In this document: piece after piece, positions 52,915 to 61,818 of the stretch
Layout: the number at the start of each line of letters is the position of its first letter
Position numbering within the stretch: position 1 is the stretch's first letter
Assembly: GCA_963800395.1 (NCBI GenBank)
Contig: CAWDBD010000020.1
Location: 1-64,000 of the forward strand
Direction of reading: 5' to 3'
DNA: 64,000 bases
DNA from: DASSBG01 sp963800395
Lineage (GTDB): Bacteria; Pseudomonadota; Gammaproteobacteria; Xanthomonadales; Rhodanobacteraceae
Position numbers and translations under genes: made by a program
The notes under the pieces: model-generated
The model's input: only the letters and a program-made list of their open reading frames with translations
Databases searched by the model: none
Told to the model about the DNA's origin: nothing

Positions 52915-52920
52915 ATTATA
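52915..52920 (-). promoter_or_regulatory. Probable -10 box of the nfuA promoter
   Basis: On the minus strand a perfect TATAAT occurs 37 bases before the nfuA start codon. A -35 hexamer is not convincing, which would suit an activated promoter. No IscR-type site was recognised. Confidence 0.5.
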
Positions 52921-53085
52921 ACGCGTCCCCGGTTCGACGGGTGAGCGATCATGCCGCGGCTCCAGCAGCAATGCGTCAGAACAGGCTCGCGGCACGTTTT
53001 CCGGCGTTCGCCGCGTGGCGCCAGGTGACCATGGCTTGCCTCGCACGGCAGCATCATGCGCACTCAGGCTCTGGCGGCGACTCGC

Positions 53086-54012
53086 CTACTTCCTGGGCAG
53101 AAAACCGAGGGGGTCAATCGGCTGGCCATGCTTGCGGATCTCGAAATGCAGCTCGGTGCGGCTGGTGCCGCTGGAGCCCATCGTGGCAATCTGCTGGCCT
53201 GCCTTGACCCGCTCACCTTCCTTGACCAGCCGTTCGCGGTTGTGGCCATAGGCTGACAGGTAGGTGTCGGAATGCTTGACGATCACCAGCTCACCGTAGC
53301 CCACCAGGCCGTTGCCGCTGTATACCACTACGCCATCAGCCGCGGCCCGCACGGGCAGGCCGCGGCGACCGCCGATATCAATGCCTTGCCGTGTCGGGTC
53401 GCTGGCGACATAGGTACTCAGCAACGGGCCATCGGCTGGCCAGTGCCAGGTCAGGCCCGCCACCGTTCGAGAAGGCGAGGACGGCGGCGTTTTCCCGGGA
53501 TTGCTGGTCGGGGAAGCCGCGACCTGCACGGGTGGTGGGGTCGCCGCGGCCGTTTTGCTCGGGGTGCTTGCAGGCGCGCTGGCTGCCCCGGCGGGTGGGG
53601 TGCTGGCAATCGGCTTGCTGCTCACTGGACTGGCGGACGCGGACTGCTGCCCGGTGCCATAAGTCGTCACGGTGCGCCCGGCCTGGCTGGCCGGTGGTCG
53701 GGTCAGGCGCAGATCTTCTCCGGGCACGATGGTATACGGCGCGCCAATGCCATTCCATTGCGCCAGCTCCTGCCAGTCAAGCTGGTTGTGGAAAGCGATG
53801 GAATACAAGGTATCGCCCTTTTCCACCTGGTAATGTCCGGGCGGGGCCTTGTGCTGGGCGGGCGGGTTCTCATGGCCTGCGGCTGCGACTTCGGCAGCGG
53901 ACGGAATCGTCCGGGTCATGTCGACCACCGGCGCCGGCGGGTTCTGCGCACAGGACGCCAGCAGCACCATCAGGCCGGAGATGACAACAAGTCTGGACAG
54001 GCATGCCTTCAT
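53086..54012 (-). CDS. nlpD: NlpD-like LysM/M23 lipoprotein
   Basis: A 308-residue lipoprotein: signal with lipobox LLASC (cysteine at about residue 21), LysM domain HYQVEKGDTLYSIAFHNQLDW (about 60-100, ending PGEDLRL), a long S/P/A/T linker, then the LytM/M23 domain: RQGIDIGGRRGLPVRAAADG, VVYSGNGLVGYGELVIVKH and LHFEIRKHGQPIDPLGFL. As in E. coli NlpD, the first zinc position H-x-x-x-D is G-I-D-I, so the catalytic site looks degenerate, consistent with an amidase activator rather than an active peptidase. It ends the surE-pcm-yqaA-nlpD operon. Confidence 0.92.
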   Translation of the reverse strand: MKACLSRLVVISGLMVLLASCAQNPPAPVVDMTRTIPSAAEVAAAGHENPPAQHKAPPGHYQVEKGDTLYSIAFHNQLDWQELAQWNGIGAPYTIVPGEDLRLTRPPASQAGRTVTTYGTGQQSASASPVSSKPIASTPPAGAASAPASTPSKTAAATPPPVQVAASPTSNPGKTPPSSPSRTVAGLTWHWPADGPLLSTYVASDPTRQGIDIGGRRGLPVRAAADGVVVYSGNGLVGYGELVIVKHSDTYLSAYGHNRERLVKEGERVKAGQQIATMGSSGTSRTELHFEIRKHGQPIDPLGFLPRK

Positions 54013-54059
54013 GGCAAGCAAGGATACCCAATTGCACAGTTCAAGTCTGAATGCCTGCT

Positions 54060-54662
54060 TCATCTTGCCCACCACCACACGAGCAGCAGCACGATCAGCA
54101 CCGCTATCGCCCAGCCAATCCACTCGATGTACTTGTGGATCGCCACTTCGGCGCGCCGACCGCCAAGACGGATGGCTCCGGTCAGCAGGTACACGCGCTT
54201 GCCGCGTCCCAGCGCCATGCAGGCAAGAAAAGGCAGGATCGGTACGCCCACGATTCCCGATGCCCAGGTCACGAACTTCATCGGAATCACCGGTTGCAGT
54301 GCTGCCAGCAACAAGGCTCCCAGCAGGGCCAGCCAGTGCGCATGCATGTCGTCGCGCAAGGTTGCCACCCACTGGCCGATCACGGCCTGCATGTGGACAC
54401 TCAACAGGGGTTCGATGAGCTGATAGGCATAGTGGCCCAGAAAATAGCCGACCAGCGAGCCCAGCAGTGAAAAACACAGGCTGAGCGTCGCCAGCCGCAC
54501 CCACTGCTTCGGTTTGGCCAGGGTCATCGGTGCCAGCATCACCTCCGGCATGACCGGAAAGATGAATGCCTCGACAAAGCTCAGCAAGGCCAGGTAGATG
54601 TTGGCGTGCGGATGGCTCGCCCAGACCATGGCGCGTTCATACAGGGGACGAAACAGGCGCAT
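54060..54662 (-). CDS. yqaA: DedA/YqaA family membrane protein
   Basis: A 200-residue membrane protein of the YqaA/DedA (SNARE-associated) group, implicated in lipid flipping or membrane homeostasis. SFVEAFIFPVMPEVMLAPMTLA near residues 28-49 carries the typical acidic and proline residues; LGSLVGYFLGHYA and VIPMKFVTWASGIVGVPILPFLACMALGRGKRVY follow in order. The start shares one base with the pcm stop (TGATG). Between pcm and nlpD it is a common member of this operon in the order. Confidence 0.9.
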   Translation of the reverse strand: MRLFRPLYERAMVWASHPHANIYLALLSFVEAFIFPVMPEVMLAPMTLAKPKQWVRLATLSLCFSLLGSLVGYFLGHYAYQLIEPLLSVHMQAVIGQWVATLRDDMHAHWLALLGALLLAALQPVIPMKFVTWASGIVGVPILPFLACMALGRGKRVYLLTGAIRLGGRRAEVAIHKYIEWIGWAIAVLIVLLLVWWWAR

Positions 54663-55339
54663 CAGGTCACGCCGCCCAGCAAGGGCACAAAGCTGACTGC
54701 ACCGAGATTCTCCTCGGTGATCTTGCCGTCCTGCTTGTGCAGGCGCAGCAACTGCTGGTTGCCGGGGGGTCCTGCCGGTGCCACCAGAACACCATTGTCG
54801 GCAAGCTGCTCCACCAGCCCGGGCGGAATGCCCTCACCGGCAGCCGTGAGAATGATGCCGTCGAACGGTGCCTCTTCGGGCCAGCCCAGATTGCCGTCGT
54901 CGTATTTGGATCGCACGTTGTCGATGCCCAGCTTGCGAAAACGTCGCCGCGCCTGGCGCAACAGCTCCTCGATACGTTCGACCGTGAATACAGTGCCCAC
55001 CAGACTGGCCAGCACGGCCGCCTGATACCCGGATCCCGTGCCAATCTCGAGCACTTTCTCGGGTCGTCCAAACTCGATCAGGGCCGCGCTCATGCGCGCC
55101 ACCACCCAGGGCTGCGAAATGGTCTGTCCGTGACCGATGGGCAAGGCCATGTCCTCGTAGGCACGTGATGCCATGGCCTCGGCAATGAACAGGTGCCTGG
55201 GCAGGGTGCGGATCACATCCAGCACCTCGCGATTGTCGATACCCGTCTCGCGCAGACGTGCGACCAGCCGATCACGCGCACGCTGTGAGGTCATGCCGCG
55301 ACCGGAAAGCTCCGCATCGTCCAGGCGTGGGCGAATCAT
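54662..55339 (-). CDS. pcm: Protein-L-isoaspartate O-methyltransferase
   Basis: A 225-residue methyltransferase repairing isoaspartate residues. Motifs: PIGHGQTISQPWVVARM, VLEIGTGSGYQAAVLASLVG and FDGIILTAAGEGIPPGLVEQL. Length is normal (208 in E. coli). It overlaps surE by four bases upstream and yqaA by one base downstream. Confidence 0.95.
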   Translation of the reverse strand: MIRPRLDDAELSGRGMTSQRARDRLVARLRETGIDNREVLDVIRTLPRHLFIAEAMASRAYEDMALPIGHGQTISQPWVVARMSAALIEFGRPEKVLEIGTGSGYQAAVLASLVGTVFTVERIEELLRQARRRFRKLGIDNVRSKYDDGNLGWPEEAPFDGIILTAAGEGIPPGLVEQLADNGVLVAPAGPPGNQQLLRLHKQDGKITEENLGAVSFVPLLGGVT

Positions 55340-56130
55340 GCGCTCCCCCTGCCCGTGCTGTCTTGTGCAGGTGATTCCTGGAGCCCGTCAATCCAGCTGC
55401 TGACCTTCTCCAGAGCCTGGTAGCGGGTCAGGTCGACATTAATCGGCGTTACCGACACAAAACCCCTGGCCACGGCGTCAAAGTCGGTACCCGGCCCATC
55501 ATCGTCCACCTTGCCTGCCGGACCGATCCACCAAATCGGACGACCGCGCGGGTCGGTCTGCTGCACACACGGTGCCGAACGGTGGCGCTTGCCCAGCCGG
55601 GTGACTTCGAAACCCCTGATATCGTCCCAGGCACGGTCCGGCACATTGACGTTGAGGATGGTGTCGGCCGGCAGGGGATCAACCAGCAGCTGACGCATCA
55701 GCATCAATACCGCCCGGGCCGCACTCGGATAGTGAAACTCGGAGCTGTCACCGGTCACAAGGGATACCGCAATCGCCGGCAAGCCCAGAAAGCGCCCTTC
55801 CATCGCCGCCGACACGGTGCCCGAGTAGATCACGTCATCACCCAGGTTGGCCGCATTGTTGATTCCGGACACCACGATGTCCGGCTCCTTGTCCAGCAGG
55901 CCCGACAGCGCCAGATGCACGCAATCGGTGGGCGTGCCGGATACACGATAGATGTTCTCGCCGTGCGGATGCACCCGGATCGGCAGTCCCAGGGTCAAGG
56001 AATTGCTGGCACCGGAATGATCCCGATCCGGCGCCACCACGACCACGTCACCGACGCTCGCCAGCGAGTCGGCCAACACGCGGATACCCGCCGAATCAAC
56101 ACCGTCATCATTACTTACCAGAACCCGCAT
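55336..56130 (-). CDS. surE: 5'-nucleotidase SurE
   Basis: A 264-residue metal-dependent nucleotidase/exopolyphosphatase. Metal ligands are seen in VSNDDGVDSAG (residues 6-16), DRDHSGASNSLTL and SGINNAANLGDDVIYSGTV. The ATG at 56130 gives the family start MRVLVSNDDG. First gene of the surE-pcm-yqaA-nlpD operon and divergent from smrA. Confidence 0.96.
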   Translation of the reverse strand: MRVLVSNDDGVDSAGIRVLADSLASVGDVVVVAPDRDHSGASNSLTLGLPIRVHPHGENIYRVSGTPTDCVHLALSGLLDKEPDIVVSGINNAANLGDDVIYSGTVSAAMEGRFLGLPAIAVSLVTGDSSEFHYPSAARAVLMLMRQLLVDPLPADTILNVNVPDRAWDDIRGFEVTRLGKRHRSAPCVQQTDPRGRPIWWIGPAGKVDDDGPGTDFDAVARGFVSVTPINVDLTRYQALEKVSSWIDGLQESPAQDSTGRGSA

Positions 56131-56299
56131 GCCTTTGCCGTCGCACCATCGTGAACTTGAAGGGATCAATTCTAGCCGGGATTTTTCGTGAATGCCCGCG
56201 ATGATCACGCATGTCACCGGATTTGCCCGGTATCTCGTGATCGACGCGCTCACTGCAGCAACGTCGTGTGCACGCGAGGACTGCGGTACGATGATCAAC

Positions 56300-56857
56300 A
56301 TGGGCAACAAGCGCAAACCCCGGGCCAGTCAGGACATCAGCGAGGCAGACCGCCAGCTGTTTCGTGACGCCGTGGGGCCGTTGCGGCGCACCCCCGCACT
56401 CAAGCCTGCGCCACGCAATGCACCACCACCGCCCCGCGCCCGCATGCTGGAGAACGACGAATCCCTGGTCATCCATGACCTGCTGGCGACGCTCGATCCG
56501 GCAGTGATGGAAACCGGCGCTGAACTGGCCTGGCTGCGCGATGGCCACTCACCGCAGATACTGAAGAAGCTCAAGCGCGGCCACTACAGCATCGGCGACG
56601 AACTGGATCTGCACCACATGACCGCCGATGCGGCACGCGCATCCATCCGCCATTTTCTCGATGATGCAGTCGACAGTGGGCGGGGCTGCGTGCGCATCAT
56701 CCACGGCAAGGGCCGCCGCTCGGGCCCCGGTGGCCCGGTACTCAAGGGCCTCACGGACCACCTCCTGCGCCGCAACAAGCGGGTGCTGGCCTTTGCCTCG
56801 GCACCACCGGCCGAAGGCGGCACCGGCGCCGTGCTGGTCCTGCTCCGCACTCGCTAG
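56300..56857 (+). CDS. smrA: Smr domain protein (SmrA)
   Basis: A 185-residue protein with a C-terminal Smr domain: DELDLHHMTADAAR, then CVRIIHGKGRRSGPGGPVLKG and VLAFASAPPAEGGTGAVLVLL, with the L-D-x-H and H-G-x-G motifs. Smr domains cut or bind DNA/RNA; E. coli SmrA has nicking activity. The N-terminal half is charged and proline-rich. The ATG at 56300 is preferred; one at 56291 is also in frame. Divergent from surE, as in related bacteria. Confidence 0.9.
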   Translation: MGNKRKPRASQDISEADRQLFRDAVGPLRRTPALKPAPRNAPPPPRARMLENDESLVIHDLLATLDPAVMETGAELAWLRDGHSPQILKKLKRGHYSIGDELDLHHMTADAARASIRHFLDDAVDSGRGCVRIIHGKGRRSGPGGPVLKGLTDHLLRRNKRVLAFASAPPAEGGTGAVLVLLRTR

Positions 56858-56965
56858 CCCGGGAGCGCGGCTGGCTGGGCACCCGCGGCGTGCGCCCGCA
56901 TGTACAATGCCCGCCGGACAACCGCAGCACGGGCGGCACACGCGGCCCGTTACAATGTGCGATTC

Positions 56966-57042
56966 GGCCCCGTAGTTCAGCTGGATAGAACAGCCGCCTC
57001 CTAAGCGGCAGGTCGCAGGTTCGAATCCTGCCGGGGTCGCCA
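56966..57042 (+). tRNA. tRNA-Arg (anticodon CCU)
   Basis: A 77-base cloverleaf: acceptor GGCCCCG (56966-56972) with CGGGGTC (57032-57038) including one G-U pair, D-arm with TTCAGCTGGATAGAA, anticodon stem GCCGC/GCGGC around CTCCTAA (anticodon CCT), T-arm with GGTTCGAATCC and an encoded CCA (57040-57042). It reads AGG codons. It lies after smrA and ahead of the ALDH gene. Confidence 0.97.
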
Positions 57043-57217
57043 ACCATCGAGTTTGGGCCCTGCGCTCCCATGCGGGCAGCGCAGGTGTCAACGCCCCGCC
57101 TTTCGCCGAAAGGAGCCGTGGCAGACAAGGCAACCTTGCTTTGGCTCCCTCCGGCTGTCTGCTAAACTGTCCGTTTTGCGCGGCGAATTTGCGCCGTTCC
57201 GCATTGCAGGAGTCCCC

Positions 57218-58750
57218 ATGTCACACGAAATTCTCAAGGCCCTTGGCCTTTCCGACGTCAATTCCGGAACCTATCTGGGCAACGGCGAATGGTCCGATGA
57301 CACCAGCGCCGGCACCATCGAGGTGACCAACCCGGCGACCAACGAGGTCATTGCCAAGGTGCATGGCACCAGCAAGGCGGACTACGAGACCATCGTCAAG
57401 CGCGCTCGCGAGGCCTTCGAGACCTGGCGCATGACCCCCGCGCCGCAGCGCGGCGAAGCGGTGCGTCTGTGTGGCGAGGCACTGCGCAAGCACAAGGATG
57501 CCCTGGGCAGCCTGGTCAGCCTGGAAAACGGCAAGATCAAGCCCGAGGGCGACGGCGAAGTGCAGGAGATGATCGACATCGCCGACTTCGCGGTCGGCCA
57601 GAGCCGCATGATGTACGGCCTGACCATGCATTCGGAGCGTCCCGGCCACCGCATGTACGAGCAGTGGCACCCGCTGGGCCTGGTCGGCATCATCTCTGCC
57701 TTCAACTTCCCGGTCGCGGTATGGGCGTGGAACGCGATGCTGGCCGCCGCCTGTGGCGACATCTGCATCTGGAAGCCGTCACCCAAGACCCCGCTGACCG
57801 CCATCGCCACGATGAAGGTCTGCAACGAGGCGCTGAAGGCTGGTGGCTTCCCCGAGATCTTCTACATGTTCAATGACGCCGACAACAAGCTGGCGGCCGA
57901 GTTCGTCGACGACAAGCGCATCGATCTGATCAGCTTCACCGGTTCGTGCGCGGTCGGACGCAAGGTCGGCGTGCGTGTGGCCGAGCGCATGGGCCGCTCG
58001 CTGCTGGAACTGGGCGGCAACAACGCCATGATCGTGGACGAAACCGCTGACCTGAAGCTGGCCATTCCGGCCATCGCCTTCGGCGCCGTCGGCACCGCCG
58101 GCCAGCGCTGCACGTCGACCCGCCGCCTGATCGTGCACGAGTCGATCGCCGACGAGGTCACCGAGAAGCTGGTCAAGGCCTACCAGCAGATCGAGAAAAA
58201 GATCGGCGATCCCACCGACCCAAGCACCCTGATGGGTCCGATGATCGACCCGGATGCCGTGGAGCGCTTCAGCAAGGCACTGGAAGCAGCCCAGGCCGCG
58301 GGCGGCACCGTTGCCACGGGTGGCAAGAAGCTCGACGGCAAAGGCAACTTTGTCACGCCCGCCATCGTCACCGGGCTCAAGGGTGATGCCGAGATCGTGC
58401 GCACCGAAACCTTTGCTCCGATCCTGTACGTGGTGCCCTACAAGGACCTGGACGATGCCATTGCGCTGCAGAACAGCGTGCCGCAGGGCCTGTCCAGCGC
58501 CTTCTTCACGCTCAACATGCGCAACGCCGAGCGCTTCCTGTCAGCCACGGGCTCGGACTGCGGCATTGCCAACGTCAACATCGGCACCTCGGGCGCCGAA
58601 ATCGGTGGCGCATTCGGCGGCGAAAAGGAAACCGGCGGTGGCCGCGAGTCCGGCTCCGATGCCTGGCGTGCCTACATGCGCCGTCAGACCAATACCATCA
58701 ACTGGTCTTCCGAGTTGCCGCTGGCGCAGGGCATCAAGTTCGACATCTGA
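57218..58750 (+). CDS. ALDH7-type aldehyde dehydrogenase (piperideine-6-carboxylate dehydrogenase)
   Basis: A 510-residue NAD-dependent dehydrogenase most like antiquitin/ALDH7A1 and bacterial AmaB, which oxidise alpha-aminoadipate semialdehyde in lysine degradation. Motifs: GIISAFNFPVAVWAWNAMLA, FTGSCAVGRKVG, LLELGGNNAMIV with the general-base glutamate, and GTAGQRCTSTRRLIVHE with the catalytic cysteine; GGAFGGEKETGGGRESGSDAW near the end is characteristic of the ALDH7 group. AGGAG precedes the ATG by eight bases. No other lysine-catabolic gene is adjacent. A strong terminator follows. Confidence 0.92.
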   Translation: MSHEILKALGLSDVNSGTYLGNGEWSDDTSAGTIEVTNPATNEVIAKVHGTSKADYETIVKRAREAFETWRMTPAPQRGEAVRLCGEALRKHKDALGSLVSLENGKIKPEGDGEVQEMIDIADFAVGQSRMMYGLTMHSERPGHRMYEQWHPLGLVGIISAFNFPVAVWAWNAMLAAACGDICIWKPSPKTPLTAIATMKVCNEALKAGGFPEIFYMFNDADNKLAAEFVDDKRIDLISFTGSCAVGRKVGVRVAERMGRSLLELGGNNAMIVDETADLKLAIPAIAFGAVGTAGQRCTSTRRLIVHESIADEVTEKLVKAYQQIEKKIGDPTDPSTLMGPMIDPDAVERFSKALEAAQAAGGTVATGGKKLDGKGNFVTPAIVTGLKGDAEIVRTETFAPILYVVPYKDLDDAIALQNSVPQGLSSAFFTLNMRNAERFLSATGSDCGIANVNIGTSGAEIGGAFGGEKETGGGRESGSDAWRAYMRRQTNTINWSSELPLAQGIKFDI

Positions 58751-58773
58751 CCCATCCCGCCTTGGCGGGCAAG

Positions 58774-58812
58774 CGCCGAGCGGAACCCTGACAGGGTTCC
58801 GCTCGGCGTTTT
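58774..58812 (+). terminator. Intrinsic terminator after the ALDH gene
   Basis: A 15-bp perfect stem (58774-58788 with 58794-58808) starting CGCCGAGCGG, loop TGACA, then TTTTC. It lies 23 bases past the ALDH stop and 42 bases before the convergent fumarylacetoacetase end, so it may serve both. Confidence 0.9.
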
Positions 58813-58854
58813 CGTATTCACCTGGGCGAATACGCCAGCTAGGCCCGGTGCAGA

Positions 58855-59835
58855 TCAGGCCTCTTTTACGGTCTGCTCGATGCTGCCGAAGATGCTCTGG
58901 CCGTCCTTGTTGGTGATCTCGATACACACCGTGTCACCAAACTTCAGAAACGGCGTGCTCGGCTCGCCATCGCGCAGCTTTTCCACCGTACGCTGTTCTG
59001 CCAGACACGAGGCACCCTTGCTGGTGTCCTCGTTGGCAATGGTCCCCGAACCGACAATGGCACCGGCGCTCAGCGGCCGTGTCCTGGCAGCGTGCGCCAC
59101 CAGCTGGGCAAAGTTGAACTGCATGTCGACGCCGCATTCGGCCTCGCCAAACCACTTGCCGTTGAGCTGGGTCCGCATCGGCAGATTCAACTTGCTGTCC
59201 TGCCAGGCATCGCCCAGCTCGTCGGGCGTCACGAATACCGGCGACAGCGCCGAGCGTGGCTTGGATTGCAGGAAGCCGAAGCCTTTTGCCAGTTCCGGAG
59301 GAATCAGTCCGCGCAGGGAGACATCATTGACCAGGCCGATGAGCTGGATGTGATCGGCGGCCTGCTCCGGTGTGACCGCCATCGGCACGTCGTCGGTAAT
59401 CACGACCACCTCGGCCTCCAGGTCGATGCCGTAATCCTCGCTGGTCACCTGTATATCATCGCGTGGGCCCATGAAACCCGCGCTGGTCGCCTGGTACATG
59501 AGCGGGTCGGTGTAGAAGGTTTCCGGCACTTCGGCACCGCGTGCCTTGCGTACCCGCGCCACGTGCGGCAGATACGCGCTGCCATCCAGAAATTCATAGG
59601 CGCGCGGCAACGGCGCGGCAAGTGCGGTCATGTCCAGATCAAACGCACCGGCTGCCTTGCCTGCATTCAGTTCGTCGTAGAGTGCGTTCAGTCGCGGCGC
59701 CGTGCCGGACCAGTCTTCCAGAGCAGCCTGCAGCGTGGAGGCAATACCGGCAGCCTTGACGGCGCTTTTGAGGTCGCGGCTGACGACGATCAAGGTACCA
59801 TCGCGTCCGCCTTCTTTGAGTGATCCAAGTTTCAT
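58855..59835 (-). CDS. Fumarylacetoacetate hydrolase family protein
   Basis: A 326-residue FAH-family enzyme, probably cleaving fumarylacetoacetate to fumarate and acetoacetate in tyrosine degradation. Motifs include GLVNDVSLRGLIPPELAKGFGFLQSKPRSALSP in parts, YGIDLEAEVVVITDD (metal-binding E-x-E/D), SAGAIVGSGTIANED and FGDTVCIEI. The ATG at 59835 (MKLGSLKEGGRDGTLIVVS) is family-typical. hmgA is 55 bases upstream on the same strand. Maleylacetoacetate isomerase is not in the window, so either it lies elsewhere or the pathway uses maleylacetoacetate directly. Confidence 0.9.
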   Translation of the reverse strand: MKLGSLKEGGRDGTLIVVSRDLKSAVKAAGIASTLQAALEDWSGTAPRLNALYDELNAGKAAGAFDLDMTALAAPLPRAYEFLDGSAYLPHVARVRKARGAEVPETFYTDPLMYQATSAGFMGPRDDIQVTSEDYGIDLEAEVVVITDDVPMAVTPEQAADHIQLIGLVNDVSLRGLIPPELAKGFGFLQSKPRSALSPVFVTPDELGDAWQDSKLNLPMRTQLNGKWFGEAECGVDMQFNFAQLVAHAARTRPLSAGAIVGSGTIANEDTSKGASCLAEQRTVEKLRDGEPSTPFLKFGDTVCIEITNKDGQSIFGSIEQTVKEA

Positions 59836-59890
59836 GGTGCGTCCTTTGGTTCGTTTGGAATGAGTTCGGCGACATCGTGATATCAACACA

Positions 59891-61204
59891 TCACGATTCG
59901 GAAAAATGCTTCTCCAGCCCCTGCCAGCACTTGTAATAGTCTTTCTGCAGCCAGTCGGCATCCAGCGCCTGGCGGGTGGGCACGATAACGGCACGAGTCT
60001 CGAACATGAAAGCCATGGTGTCAGTGACATGCTGCGGCTGGCTGGTATCCATGGCAGAAGCCTTCTTGAAACTGGCCGCATCCGGGCCATGACCGCTCAT
60101 GCAATTGTGCAGCGAGGAACTGCCCGGCACGAAGCCCTGATTGTCCTCGCCGGCCTCCTTGGCATCGTATTTACCGTGAACCAAGCCCATGAATTCGCTG
60201 GCGATATTGCGGTGGAACCAGGGCGGACGGAAGGTGTTCTCGGCTACCAGCCAGCGCGGCGGGAAGATGGCAAAGTCGATGTTGGCCGTGCCCGCGGTAT
60301 CGCTGGGCGATGTCAGTACAGTGAAAATGCTCGGGTCCGGGTGATCAAAACTGATCGAGCCGATCGTGTTGAAATGGCGCAGATCGTATTTGTAGGGCGC
60401 GCAGTTGCCGTGCCATGCCACCACATCCAGCGGACTGTGACCGATGTCGGCTATCCACAGACGGCCGTGGAACTTGGCGATCAGTTCGAATTCGCCTTCG
60501 ATGTCCTCGAACGCCGCTACCGGCGTCAGGAAATCACGTGCGTTGGCCAGGCCGTTGGAGCCGATCGGGCCCAGCTCCGGCAAACGCAGCATCGCGCCAA
60601 AGTTCTCGCACAGGTAGCCGCTGGCCGTGCCATCGGGCAGATCCACCCGGAAGCGCACGCCGCGCGGGATGACCGCAATCTCCTGCGGCTCGACCACCAG
60701 CACGCCCATTTCGGTGGCAATGCGCAACCGACCCGCCTGCGGAACCAGCAGCATCTCGGCATCGGCGTTGTAGAAATAGCGCGCATCCATGTCGCGCGAC
60801 GCGCTGTACAGATGAATGCCGATACCCTGCTGGCTGGCGGCGCTGCCATTGCCGGCGATGGTCCACAGGCCCTCGATGAAGCTGGTTTTCCTGCCGGCTT
60901 CGGGCATCGGTGACCAGCGCAACTGGTTGGGCGTGGCCGTGCCCTCATCGAAACGGTTGTGAAAGGTCGAGTGCGACAACTCCTCGAACGGCTGGTGCAC
61001 GGCGGCGGGCCGGATGCGATACAGCCAGCTGCGGCGATTGTCTGCACGTGGTGCAGTGAATGCCGTACCCGACAGCTGTTCGGCATACAAGCCGTGCGCC
61101 ACGTGCTGTGGTGAGTTGCGATGTGCCGGCAGGGTTCCCGGCCTGGCTTCGGTGGCAAATTCGTTGCCGAAGCCGCTTTGATATCCGTGCTGAGTGCTAC
61201 CCAT
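59891..61204 (-). CDS. hmgA: Homogentisate 1,2-dioxygenase
   Basis: A 437-residue ring-cleaving dioxygenase making maleylacetoacetate. Opening YQSGFGNEFATEARPGTLP, then the core with AWHGNCAPYKYDLRHFN, the iron ligands in FHRNIASEFMGLVHGKYDAK (E and H), and HNCMSGHGPDAASF near the C-terminus. Length matches bacterial HmgA (about 430-440). Co-directional with the downstream FAH gene. Confidence 0.96.
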   Translation of the reverse strand: MGSTQHGYQSGFGNEFATEARPGTLPAHRNSPQHVAHGLYAEQLSGTAFTAPRADNRRSWLYRIRPAAVHQPFEELSHSTFHNRFDEGTATPNQLRWSPMPEAGRKTSFIEGLWTIAGNGSAASQQGIGIHLYSASRDMDARYFYNADAEMLLVPQAGRLRIATEMGVLVVEPQEIAVIPRGVRFRVDLPDGTASGYLCENFGAMLRLPELGPIGSNGLANARDFLTPVAAFEDIEGEFELIAKFHGRLWIADIGHSPLDVVAWHGNCAPYKYDLRHFNTIGSISFDHPDPSIFTVLTSPSDTAGTANIDFAIFPPRWLVAENTFRPPWFHRNIASEFMGLVHGKYDAKEAGEDNQGFVPGSSSLHNCMSGHGPDAASFKKASAMDTSQPQHVTDTMAFMFETRAVIVPTRQALDADWLQKDYYKCWQGLEKHFSES

Positions 61205-61347
61205 GTCTGACTCCTGCTTGCGCGACTCGCGCGATTTGACGAAACATGCCGGAACAGCGTTTGTTTGCCATGCGGCGTGGGACTATGATCAATGCCGTCT
61301 CAGCCGTCGGGGGACAACCATCATTTTCCTTGAATTGAGGGTTGAAC

Positions 61348-61713
61348 ATGACTGAAGAACGCAGTGCCATTGTGCGCGAACTGAGCGCACCGCTGGCAGC
61401 AGGCAAGGGCTGGATGAAGTTGCTGGGGGTGGTGTTCATCATCCAGGGCGCCCTCGCTGCCATCACCATAGTCGGTATCATCGTTGCCTGGCTGCCCATC
61501 TGGATCGGTGTCCTGCTGATGCAATCGGCCGGCGCAATTGAACAGGCCCAGGCTACCGGTGACGAAGTGCAATTCCGCCGATCCATGGACAAGCTGCGCA
61601 CCTACTTCCTGATACTCGGCATACTGCTCCTGATCAGCATCGTGATGATGGTGCTTGCCATTTTCTCGGGCGCCATGCTGGGAACCTTGCTGCACAGCAC
61701 CGGCAACTTCTGA
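61348..61713 (+). CDS. DUF5362-like membrane protein
   Basis: A 121-residue protein with two N-terminal helices (about residues 25-45 and 48-62; GVVFIIQGALAAITIVGIIVAWLPIWIGVLLM in blocks) and a third near residues 85-110. Pattern W-M-K-x-L-G-V... A-W-L-P-I-W-I-G is what I remember for DUF5362. Function unknown. Placed between hmgA and hppD but transcribed in the opposite direction to both. GAGG lies nine bases before the ATG at 61348. Confidence 0.65.
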   Translation: MTEERSAIVRELSAPLAAGKGWMKLLGVVFIIQGALAAITIVGIIVAWLPIWIGVLLMQSAGAIEQAQATGDEVQFRRSMDKLRTYFLILGILLLISIVMMVLAIFSGAMLGTLLHSTGNF

Positions 61714-61746
61714 TCGGATCGCGCTCCGCGCAAACCATGACAGAGC

Positions 61747-61795
61747 AGCCGGTTCTGCTACCCGCCCGGGCTTCAGGGCGCGAACAGAGCCGGCT
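61747..61795. terminator. Hairpin between DUF5362-like and hppD genes
   Basis: AGCCGGTTCTG (61747-61757) pairs with CAGAGCCGGCT (61785-61795), ten of eleven, around a loop holding GCCCGGGC. It lies between the ends of two convergent genes. No T-run follows, so a terminator function is a guess. Confidence 0.4.
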
Positions 61796-61818
61796 GGCTT
61801 TGCCGCTTTCCCGACGAA

